This document shows positions 47,801 through 57,600 of a stretch of 64,000 bases of DNA, piece by piece. Origin of the DNA: Melanocharis versteri (Eukaryota; Chordata; Aves; Passeriformes; Melanocharitidae); NCBI GenBank assembly GCA_013397845.1, contig VZTG01009066.1, positions 124,001 through 188,000 of the forward strand, in the 5' to 3' direction. The position numbers were made by a program, and so were the translations under genes. Position 1 is the first letter of the stretch. Each line of letters begins with the position of its first letter. The notes below the pieces were generated by a model. That model made no database searches, was not told the origin of the DNA, and saw only the letters and a list, made by a program, of their open reading frames with translations.

Positions 47801-50800
47801 TTTCTATAGGCTCTCACAAACTGTGGGAAAAAACATGAAGCAATTCAAATAGATAAGCGTGTGTAAAGCAAGTGGGTAGGCTCTTCATTTTAGAGTGCCA
47901 GGCTTGGGCAATCCTGCTTGGGGTTCGAGGGAATCTATTTTACGTCTCTGTTTGTAGATATCAGTCACCTCATGAATGCAATTTCATTCAGGTTGCCTAA
48001 TTTATCAGACAATTTTACCTGTGTTTAAAATGGATCGTTTTAATTGCTGCTGGGGACAACATGAGGGAGACAAAGTTACAAGAGAGGAGCTTTGTGTACC
48101 AGTTTGGTCCTGAGGACATCAGAGAAACTCCCTGTGTTCCTCAGTGATTTGCACTGATGCATCAACACCCTTTCCATCCCACGGAGGTGGCAGCTGGGCT
48201 TGTGATGCTGCTTTGATCTTGGCCTGCAAACACAGCTGCTGGTGTGCTACAGGTTATGGAGAAGCCAGGCATGTGGGACCAGACTTGATTTTCCACAGAT
48301 GAATCATCTAATACTTAAGATGATTACTGACATCTCAAAATTCAGTGTGTTCAAATCGTCTCAGAGAATGCAAGATTATTTTAGAAGCTTATCTTGTAGG
48401 GTGATGTTTAGCTCCCAATGCAGCAATAATTGCATGTCTGAAAACTGAAGTAAGCACTTCCACCACCCAGCGTCTGTGGGGTTGGGTGATAGTTTGGGTT
48501 TTGGGAAGGCAGAGAAGAAAAACCCTGAGCTGATAACAAGCAGCCAATGATGTTGTTTTTGTCTTGTAGCTAATAGTACTTAACCCAGTAGGATGTAGAA
48601 AAGGAGCTGGCATGTGCTTAATGGTACTTCTGAAGTCTGCAGATGGCATCTGTTTAAAGAGAGCATCTTAACTGACATGTCAGTGCCATTGCAGACTTGC
48701 TTTGCAGTCTTCTATTTTTGCCATCTTATCTTTTATTGCAAAGTGGCCCAAAGCAAGTGTAGGGTGAGCTCAACATCTGCTCCCTGAGCTTTGTAATTTC
48801 CTGTAAAGGATGTATTACTATTAAAAGCCCTCTGCACAGAATAACCTTCCATCTGTACTGCATGTTCTGATAGGCACAGAAAAGAGTTAATGCATAATGC
48901 TCGTGCTTCATCAGTTCATCACAGCTGAATCTGGGAAGCATTTGTTTATGTGGATGCCTTAGAACTGGGAACATGCAGGAGTGAGGGGGGTGGGGAAATC
49001 TGAGCAGTGACAGGGGACAGCTATAGAAGCTCTGAAGAGTCAGAAGTCCAAGCCATGCTCCTTCCTTCCAATACTACTTTGGACCTAGAAAGGACATTTC
49101 TAGACACTGCAGCTCTGTGAATTGCTGCAAAGCTGTCTGGGCTTACTGGGTGCAAGATTTCTAGATGTTTTAGAACAGGCTCTCTAGGTGCTTGAAGGAG
49201 GGGAAGGAAGCCCTAGAAGGGAAAAGCCATGGATGTTGGCACCAGCAAGCGTGGTAATCATCCACATGTGCAAGGCTGTGGTCGTGTGGGTGTCTGAAGC
49301 TCAGGTTGTCATTCCCAGTCTCCTGTGGGGCACATCCTGCTGAATAGGCAGCTCTGAGTTGCTGTGCAAGGGGTTTGGCTTGGACTCTAAGAGGTGTGTT
49401 CCTTTCCCAAGTTACAAGTGATAATCGTAGTGTAGGTGTTGATGCTTCCTTGGATCCTGCATGTTCCCCAAGGAGCCTCAGTTAATGGCAGTTGGAAGTG
49501 GTGATGTCATCAGGGGACCCTGCTGGGGTCCTTGCTGTAGCTTTTGAGGCAAAGGTGTAATGATGACTTCCCAGTAATTAAGTGGTTGCCTATGAGGAAC
49601 AAGACACTTTCTTATTTTTTCCACAGTTCAGATGGTGGTAATAGTGTGAAGAGGTTGAAACTAGACAGTGACCATGATGAAAAGAATCAAGGTACGTCCC
49701 AGCTTCTGCATGTGGGAAGCTGTGTGTCTGTCACTGAACAGCAATTGACTTGGGGTTAAATCTCATAGAGGCTTTGCTTTTCTGTTCCTTCACTGGGCAA
49801 GACAGCACGGACTTTGGTTGGCACATTCTCTTTTAAAACAGTAGAAATGGTAAGTGTGAGTGCTGACAGCCTTCATGGAAAATAGAGCTGCAGGGGACCT
49901 CTGCAGGTTATCAGGATGTCCCCTGCCCAAACCAGTCCTGACAGATGTTTGTCTAAGCAGCTCTTAAGTCTCCACAGATACAGACTGTGCACCTTCCTTT
50001 GAGAGTTTATTAATCTTAAAGAGTTTAACCTGATAACTAATGGAATTCTCCTTAGGTGCATTTCAAGCCTAAGGCTTGTTCTGTGGGCAGGAGATGTGGA
50101 GAACAGATCATCCCCTTCCTCTTCACAGCAGCATTGCATGTTTTTGTATACATCCACTTCAGCTTTGTGCTCTGAAGTGATTCAGTCCATCCTGAAATCA
50201 ATTTGTTTCAGAAAATTGTGGGGAACTAGAAGAAAAATTAAGTTGTGTTTCAGCTTTAGCTGTCAGGGCTGAAATTGACTTGCTGTCAAGATACTCTGAC
50301 ACAAATCGGGTGAGCTGCAAATCGGGTGAGCTGCAATTGTGTAACAACAACCCAAGGCACTTCCTGAATCTCCTTCTGTTCAGTAAACTTTCAGAACAGC
50401 AGAAATAATTAATTAGCCATGGAAGATGGGAGATGTTGACTAGCAGAACGATGGAATAAAACTGTTTCTCAACTATGCTGTTATATTGCAAAAAAATTAC
50501 TCAATTACTCAAAGCAGAGCCATTTACTCTTATTTAGTGGGTTTGGTACTTGACAAGCATCAAACTGACAACTTTAGAATAAAAAGTCTGTAATGCCTGC
50601 ATAGAGCTGGGCTTAAACTAGTGATGAGAAGAAAAAATCCCCTGAGGTAGCGAGTCCTTCTTGTCAGAATGGCTTTATTACAGCATAAAGCTGCTCATGC
50701 TTTAATTAAATCCTGAAATCATCTGCCGCTTCTGTGGGAAAAGCAGGTGAGTGGCACGTGGCGGTTCCTGGGCTGATTGAAAGCCCTTTCCTGCACTCCG

Positions 50801-51046
50801 GTTTTTGACTGAGGTTTCTCTCTTCCAGAAAAACCCTCCTGTGTTCCCTTGGGGAGCAGCTCAGTGGGAGGCTCCACAGTGCATTGTCCCTCAGCAGCCG
50901 TGTGCATTGGGATCCTGCCTGGCCTGGGCGCCTACTCGGGGAGCAGCGACTCGGAGTCCAGCTCGGACAGCGAAGGCACCATTAATTCCACTGGGAAGAT
51001 TGTCTCTTCTGTCTTTCGTGGCAACAGTTTCTTTGATGGTCCATAA
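41769..51046 (+). CDS. PSME3IP1: PSME3IP1 (FAM192A/NIP30/PIP30), PA28-gamma interacting protein, complete in 6 coding exons
   Basis: The joined exons give 768 bases, 255 codons plus stop, against 254 residues in human. The start has a strong context (CACAATGG). The N-terminal half is a highly charged NIP30 domain (residues about 12-118), rich in Glu, Arg, Lys and Gln and probably coiled coil. The middle carries the conserved FSQAKLLAGAVKH. The C-terminal part has AVCIGILPGLGAYSG followed by an acidic serine tract (SDSESSSDSEG) that in the human protein is phosphorylated by CK2 for binding to the proteasome regulator PSME3 in the nucleus. The fourth exon is preceded by a U12-type AT-AC intron. 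Exon joins are in frame throughout. Confidence 0.97.
42089..42187 (+). CDS. PSME3IP1: PSME3IP1 coding exon 2
   Basis: This 99-base exon lies between acceptor TTCCTTTCAG and donor GTAAGC. It encodes CPEEAYDPRSLYERLQEQRE to EEQFKF. Confidence 0.97.
43455..43576 (+). CDS. PSME3IP1: PSME3IP1 coding exon 3, ending at a U12 donor
   Basis: This 122-base exon follows acceptor TTTATTCAG and encodes NMVRGLDEDETHFLDEVSRQ to LKELNEYR. No GT follows. The next bases are ATATCCTTT, the canonical U12 AT-AC donor. Confidence 0.97.
43577..43585 (+). promoter_or_regulatory. PSME3IP1: U12-type AT-AC 5' splice site (ATATCCTTT)
   Basis: The nine bases match the minor-spliceosome AT-AC donor consensus exactly. 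The intron runs from 43577 to 47519 (3943 bases). Confidence 0.95.
47501..47508 (+). promoter_or_regulatory. PSME3IP1: U12 branch-point site (TCCTTAAC)
   Basis: The motif matches the U12 branch-site consensus and lies 11-13 bases from the AC 3' splice site at 47518-47519, the usual spacing for minor introns. Confidence 0.95.
47520..47653 (+). CDS. PSME3IP1: PSME3IP1 coding exon 4
   Basis: This 134-base exon begins directly after the AC acceptor with codons for STLTKVGVS, aligning with human NNLKKVGIS. It continues to KFSQAKLLAGAVKHR. The donor is GTTAGT. Confidence 0.96.
49627..49691 (+). CDS. PSME3IP1: PSME3IP1 coding exon 5
   Basis: This 65-base exon lies between acceptor TTTTCCACAG and donor GTACGT. 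It encodes SDGGNSVKRLKLDSDHDEKN Q. Confidence 0.96.
50303..50336. repeat. Two-copy 16-base tandem duplication
   Basis: The unit AAATCGGGTGAGCTGC occurs twice in perfect tandem in the last PSME3IP1 intron. Confidence 0.9.
50829..51046 (+). CDS. PSME3IP1: PSME3IP1 last coding exon
   Basis: This 218-base exon follows acceptor TCTTCCAG. It encodes CPSAAVCIGILPGLGAYSG, then the acidic serine tract and GKIVSSVFRGNSFFDGP, and ends at TAA (51044-51046). Confidence 0.97.
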
Positions 51047-51575
51047 CAAAATCCCTCCGTGTGTAATGTAGTGCAGAATATCTTCCAAAGCCCTGATGGA
51101 TGCTTGTTGCATCCTTCTGCCCCGAATATAATCTTTCTAGCTAACCTCTCAACTTTAATACACTCAGATACTCCTAAAGTAACTCATTATTTTCCCCCCC
51201 ACCCCCAACTTTCCATTTCTGGGGTGCATACTGAGCCTGGAAGAGAAGCTGCCATCCTAAAGCAGAAGGCACACCTAACCATGTCATGAAGGTCTGAGGG
51301 TATGGAGGAGAGAGCTTTATCTTTTACAATTCTTATGGAAAGAATTATGTTGATTTAAGAAGTTTATACAAGACTAACAGGCAAAAAATAATCACTTGAA
51401 GCAGTGAAGTCTTGTAGAAGCAGCCATGTGTTCTGTTTTAAAATGTCATTTTTATTCTGTATTTGAAAAATGGGGGCAGAACCAAATTTGAGCAGATGGT
51501 GAAGTGTAGATTGCCATGACACTGTAAAGAAGTTTTAGTGTTACATGATTAAAGACGTTCTGAATGCATTTTTTT
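51047..51575 (+). other. PSME3IP1: PSME3IP1 3' untranslated region
   Basis: The AT-rich sequence runs from the stop codon to just past the ATTAAA at 51548-51553, which is followed by a T-rich downstream element. The exact cleavage site is inferred. Confidence 0.65.
51548..51553 (+). terminator. PSME3IP1: PSME3IP1 polyadenylation signal (ATTAAA)
   Basis: ATTAAA lies about 500 bases after the stop codon, with a T-run some 15-20 bases beyond. Confidence 0.6.
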
Positions 51576-54079
51576 ATCTCTGCTTGTGCCATTCATAATT
51601 GTTCTCATTCCATTAATCAATTTCTGCTCTACCCAACCAGCCCTTCCCTCAAACCACCATGCAGGAGAGGTGTAGGTCAGTTTCCCACAAAAGCAGAGGT
51701 GGTGATGGAAAACTTGTGGTCTGAGTGAGTTCACAGGAACTGCAGTTGGCTTTTCTGCTCGAAGACTCCAGCACTGGGGCTTGACAAGTCATGCAGCTCT
51801 TCAGCAGCAGTGTCCTGAAAGGCATGAATCCAGAGCAGGTGGGATTCCCCTGTCCAGCCAAACTCCTTTGTACAGAGCTCCACAAGTAGGGCTGAGGGCC
51901 CATCCTTTTAATCTCAGTGCTGAATTTTCCAAAAGGGGGAGAGTTGTGCTCACAATGCAGCTATCCTTAGCTGAATACCCTTTCTGTTTGCACAGCCCTG
52001 TTCTACAATCAGATCCTTACAAACACACTGTAATTCCTCCCCTGTTCTGGGCTGCCTGGCAGCTCCTGTGTTTGCTCCAGAGTTGCTCCTGCCTCTTCTC
52101 CAGCTACTGTAATTATGGCTCTTTTAGCTAGAAAATAAGTAGATCTCGTGCAGCCTCCCTAATGCTTTGCTTTTGGTGATTTTCATCTTACTGAGCTATG
52201 GAGTGAAATGGAAGTGGTGCACAAAAAAAAAGCATGTTTTTTTATTAAAGTTGCATTGGCAAGAGCCTCGAGGAGTTGATACGAGAGCTGCCGGTGTTCT
52301 TTCCTGGCACTAACCTAGATCAATAACCTGACTGTAGAGTCAGAGCAGCCTGGCCCAGCTGTGAGCATGCTGGGGCCATTTTCCTGAGTGATATCTTGCA
52401 CAGCTGCTGTCAAAATGCCTCATTTAGACATAAATTTATAGTGGGAGTTGTCAGCCAGTTGTGGCAGGTGTGGTGGTGGGCTGCAGGTGAGATGGTGTGT
52501 ATATTATGGTGTGTACACTGGGTCATGCAAGGCCAGGAGGAGACATTCCAGGAAAAGCAGATGGGAGGGCCCTCTGCCTTTCTCCTGTTCCTAGAAGAAT
52601 GGGACACTTGGGGAATGCCTTTGAGTCTGAGTCAGCTCTGCTGTTCTCAGGGCCTGGCCCGTGTAAACAAACTGCAGAGCTGTCCCAGCTCCTCACTGCA
52701 TCCGTTGGTCCCATTTACCTTCGTACATCAGAAGCCATCTGACATTAAAATACTCCAGTGCCCTGGGAGACGTGCTGGGAAGGGCAGAGTGCATGGGATG
52801 GAGGATAAATCAGACCTGAAAAGGGCAGCTGTGGCAGTAACCTTGCCCCAGGCCACCAAAGCTGGGGACGAAGAGCTGGCTTTGGCTGGCTCCAGCAACT
52901 CTCATTCACTGGTGGATTTAGATACATTTTTTTGTTATTTTTAAGGAAAAATCATGACTGCATAGTGTATGCTTCATCTGCTCCCCAGGGACAGCTCAAT
53001 AAACCGCTTGTTGTCTGTGCAAGTTGTTAAAGCTTCAGCGAGGTGTTAAAAAAACCCGACAAACCCCCACAAACACTCTACGAGCAGAAGAGCTTACGAG
53101 CTGCTGCAGCTGCTGGTGAGGTTCTCTAACAGAAATAAAAAAAAAAATTTTCCGAAGCCGCAGACTTCGATCTAGAAGCTGAGCTGGATACAGCATTATT
53201 TTTAAACAAGCCACCTTTCAAAGGCTGCTTCTCCCTTTGGAAAAGGGTGGTGTTGGTTGTTTATTTTCCCTTCCAGGAGGTTTTGCAAGGCAAATGTTTC
53301 ACGGAGGAGTCCCACCTCTCCCAGGGGATGGGGTCTCACCCAGCACTGTGCTTGGAGCCGACTCACGGTGGGACTGCCCGGGGCCATCTGTGTGCTGGTG
53401 ACTCGGTGGCAGCAGTGACAGCCACAAGGTTGCTGGGTGGCCAGTGGCAGAGAGCACAACCAGTAGCACACGTGTGTACAAAAAGGGCTGCAGGTTTTTT
53501 ATAGGGACAGCAACCTCCCACCTCAAAAGCTTCCACTAAAGGGGAGGAGACTCAAGTCACGTCTTCTTGAGTTTGGAGTAGGGCTGGTGATCCCTGCCGT
53601 CAACAGCATACTCAGCTTCAAAAGACCTTAATCTAGTTAGGAACAGCAGAAAGCAGCAATTAGCACATTGCTGATGAGCAGCTCAAAGGGGCTGCTGGAG
53701 AGCAGGATTTCATTACCCAGCCCATCTTCTCCCAGGCAGCAGGGAGCTTTTGTTACTCAGACTTGGAAAATTTTCTAGGGTTGAAGCAGCAGTGAACCGT
53801 GAAACTCCCTTTGATGGTTTGTTGTGGGGGCACCGGGGTTTTCCCAAGCACACAGACTCAGCTCAGGCAGGCATTAAGGGCATGCTGCCTTCCCCAGGAT
53901 ATCTACCTTCACTAAATCTCACTCTGGGATGCTGCTGTTGACAGCATGGGGCTGATCCCGGGGCACAGCCAGCAGAGCAACTGAGGGAGCAGGACAGGGC
54001 CTGTCAGGGTGATTCCAAACACCCAGCACTGCTGACAGCATAAGCTGCTCCCAGACTTTCCCATCTAGGAGACTCGTTT
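51576..54079. other. Convergent intergenic region PSME3IP1-CPNE2
   Basis: About 2.5 kb lies between two 3' ends. It contains a possible distal plus-strand poly(A) signal at 52998. It also contains a long open frame at 52396-52944, which I do not believe codes for a protein. No transposon was recognised. Confidence 0.7.
52998..53003 (+). terminator. Possible distal PSME3IP1 poly(A) signal (AATAAA)
   Basis: AATAAA is followed by a TTGTTGTCTGTG GT-rich element. It could end a longer PSME3IP1 3' UTR or an unannotated plus-strand transcript. Confidence 0.35.
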
Positions 54080-54556
54080 TAAATGTCCAAGTTTCTTTAT
54101 TAACCTGAGTATAACAAATATAACATGTACACAGTATAAAAATGAACACGGAACCTGACAGGTGTACAGGTACAACACAAATACATGAACTATACAATGA
54201 CCAGTTCATTGAATTATAGTAATATATTAAGCATTTCATTGCTTGGAAAAAGCAAGTTTTGATCATAAAAATTGTATCCTGTACCACTGAAATTTTACAA
54301 AGTACATTCAATACTGAAAAGTGACTCAACAGAGCCAGACCAAGACATGGCCTGGCTGCTTAGTGTTACCTTGGGCAAAGACTGTACAAAATGAATCCAG
54401 ACACTTTGCTGGGATGAGTCTTAAGAACTTACCAATTAAATTAAGAAGTACAAAGTGTTTCAGGGAGGGTATTCTTCTCTTCAAAGCATGTGGAACGTGC
54501 TTTCGGCGGGACCAACAGGCTTCGGCAACATGCAGAGGGTGCAGCCTGGCACAGCT
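54080..54556 (-). other. CPNE2: CPNE2 3' untranslated region
   Basis: AT-rich non-coding sequence runs from the stop codon (54557-54559) to the poly(A) signal. The end is approximate. Confidence 0.65.
54096..54101 (-). terminator. CPNE2: CPNE2 polyadenylation signal (AATAAA)
   Basis: The plus strand reads TTTATT, giving AATAAA on the minus strand about 460 bases past the CPNE2 stop codon. Confidence 0.65.
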
Positions 54557-54664
54557 CTACGCGGGCTCTGAGTTGATGGGTGGCAGGTTTTGGTGCTTGA
54601 AGTACTGCACAACTTGCTGGGGCAGCTCTGCCAGCACAGCTTTGGCCAGGGTCTCCTTGGGGAC
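54557..54664 (-). CDS. CPNE2: CPNE2 last coding exon
   Basis: This 108-base, phase-0 exon follows acceptor TGGCCCACAG. It encodes VPKETLAKAVLAELPQQVVQ to PPINSEPA and ends at TAG (54557-54559). Confidence 0.97.
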   Translation of the reverse strand, partial: VPKETLAKAVLAELPQQVVQYFKHQNLPPINSEPA

Positions 54665-57600
54665 CTGTGGGCCAAAGGGAACCAACATCAGTGTTAGGAC
54701 AGCCACAGGGAACCGACCGAGCAAACACGGCTGGGCTGTCCCCAACTCCGGATCTTGGCATTTCATTTAATACCCCCTAGAGTCTACTGATAGCCAGCAT
54801 TTTATACACCTGGGATTATTATATTCCATACTACACTTCCCTCCAGGAGATAATTCACTGGTACAGAGGAATAAAACATCCTGGGTAGGTCAAAAAAAAC
54901 AGGTATGAATGGTAGGAGGTGAAATAGAAAGACAGTGATTAATTGCAAAAAAGGGCAAGATAAGCACAAGCTGCATCCTTGGCAATCAATGCTGTGCCAG
55001 CAACAGCCTCTGTCCCTGAGCTGTCTCCTGGATGACTGCAATGGGCCCATCCCACAGAGGGGACCTGCAGGGCCAGTGCCACCATTGCCCCTTCCTACAG
55101 GGGATCAGGGGGCATGGGGCTCATCCTTAGGGCAATCCAGCACGAAGTCCTTGGTGTGTGGCACATCAGGGGTGCTGGATGAGACCTGGGTGGGAGAAAT
55201 AAGCACAGGACTGTGGCGAGGGACGTGGGCCCAGTGCTGCCCCACCCTGCTGCAGGAACCCAGACCCTGCTCCGAGTCACTGGTGTTTGCTCCCACCTGA
55301 CAATGACAGAGGGTGGAGAAACGTGGCATGCTCAGGTGGAGCCCACTGCAGAGATGCAGAGCACAGTTACCTGTCCTTGCCCCTGCCTGCAGCGCTGATC
55401 TATGTGATCCATGACGGAGCACCCCTGAGGGATGGTAAGACAGAGTAAGACAGGTAGATACCTCTTGCCTCTGCCACGGTTGTTCCATTTCCAGGGTCAT
55501 TTCCAGGTCTGACAGCCCATCCCTCCCTGCGATCCCCTCCCCGCTGCCCTCACTCACGTTGCGGAAATTCCGGAAGGGCACGAACTGGACGATGTCGCGC
55601 ACGGCCTCCTCGCCGGTGTAGGAGTGCAGCACCCGGCTGTCCCCGTCCAGGAACTCCATGGCAGCAAAGTCAGCGTTGCCCACGCCCACGATGATGATGG
55701 ACATGGGCAGCTTGGACGCCTGCACCACAGCGTGTCTCGTTTCGTCCATGTCGCTGATCACCCCGTCCGTGATGATGAGGAGGATGAAGTATTGCTGGGG
55801 GGGGAAGGCACAGGGTCAGACCCAGCGGGATGCCAGTACACCCTCACACTGCAGCCAGGGCTCACACTGCAGGCTGTGAGTGGCCAGGGTGCTTCACATG
55901 GTGAGGGATGGCAGGTCCCCTGGGATTTGGAAGTGAGGTTCATCATGTCCCAGGAGAGCTGGCATCACTCCCTTTAGCAGAAGCCAGAAATGCAGGTGTT
56001 CCTATTCCCCTGGTTTTTGAAATGTCTTAAACAAACCACAAACCAGCTCCCACCCTAAAATATTTTACTTTATTACTGTACTTAATGATGCAAAAAACCC
56101 AACTTCTAAACTGTAGAGGGCTTCTGTGTCAGGGCCAGGAGGAATTGAGGGTTGGGACATGAGCCCAGCTGGAGATGAAATCGCCCTCTGCCTGCACACA
56201 GCGGGGTGTGTTTTGGGGTGCTCCCCATCAACATCTCCCTGCACTGATGGGGAGCATCGCCTGTATTGCACTGCCAGGCTGTGGGGCCATCCCGTGCTCA
56301 GGGCTTGTCCATCTCCTGTACAAAGCCATGGGTATGGGTGGCACTGGGAGGGGACGCAGGGGGTACCAGCAAGCTGGGGGATGACAGAGCAGCAGCACTA
56401 GAAACTGCTCCCCTTCCCTTGGGAGAAGAAGGGCACCAGGGCCAGTCCTGCAGAGCTAGGGAAGGATGGACAAACAAAGAGATGGACAGATGGTCATGCT
56501 GGACTCAGCTCAGCAAACCTGGAGCATGTGGACCCCCTCAAAATCCCATATCCTCCATCTCCAGGGAAAGCAATAGCTCAATTTTGGCACATTACAGAGC
56601 TTGTGCATGCTGGAGAAATGACGAAAACAAGCACTTAAGAGCATTAAAGCCCTTTGTTCCTCTCCTCATTCTTTCCATTTCCTCTGAAAACCACTAGTGC
56701 AGCACCCTGGAAAAGCAAAGGAAGGAGTGCTGCCCCAAGCCTGTTTTTCTGGTCTTCCTCCAGCCCGCATCTCCTGAAACCTTCCCTAAGCTTCATCTTC
56801 TCTTGATTCTCTCCAGTGCTAAACTCCAAGTACAAACAAGGCTGCGTGGAGCTTAAACACCACCTGAGGACACAGGAGAGGAGGTTTTCCCAAGCCAGAC
56901 CCTTCCCCACTCCAGCCCCTTTTGATACATTAACCCTGCCTGCACAGCACTGCCCAGGCTTTAGTTTTTATCTAAATAAGAACTCTTGAGAGCAAATCAT
57001 GGTGAAACGTAAGTCTGCAGAGCAGGACTGCAGCATTTGAGTCTGGAGGACAAGACTGAACTTCAGGACAGGACCTGCACGGGTCGTAACTGGAAGCAGG
57101 ACTCAGACCTCGCCCTGTCTGGGAACCAGTGTGGGAGGAAGAGTATAAAACCTTGAGGGGAGCAGCTGATAATGACTTTAAGCTGATTCTCCCCTTCCCT
57201 GCCTGGCCTCTCTACTGGAAACATGGAAAGGGTTATTTCCCTTTGTTCCCTTTTTTCTGTGAAATCTGTAACAGGATCTGAGAAAAATGCTGGAAAGTAT
57301 GCAGGAGAAGGGGTGGGGAGGCAGAGCCTGTCAAATGTTTATCACAACATATTTCAGAGGTCAAAAGGAGTAAGAGCTGATGCTGGGGATCAGCCTCAAA
57401 GCCCAGGGGCTGTGTAGGGGCAATGAGCATCACTATTAGCAAGAGAGCAGCGAGCACTGCTGGAGAGCATCAGTGGCAGATTCCCCAAGGAGCAGTGACA
57501 GTTTTGGTGGTGTCAGTAAACGACAGCAGGACAGGGGTGCTGGTGGCACCTCCGGGCTCCAGCTGCAGTACCCAGCCAGGGTGGCACCTCTGCCAAGCCA

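Noticed and set aside
47881..47940. GGTTCGAG near an apparent stem, considered as a tRNA T-arm
   Set aside because: No acceptor stem, anticodon arm or box A could be found at the required spacing.
52396..52944. 182-codon plus-strand open frame in the intergenic region
   Set aside because: It resembles no family I know, has Cys/Trp/Ser-rich random-looking composition and no splice or promoter context. The region is stop-poor because it is GC-rich.
55105..55761. 218-codon minus-strand open frame around the CPNE2 exon
   Set aside because: Only the part from 55558 upward is exon. Below the GTGAGT donor the frame reads through intron by chance.
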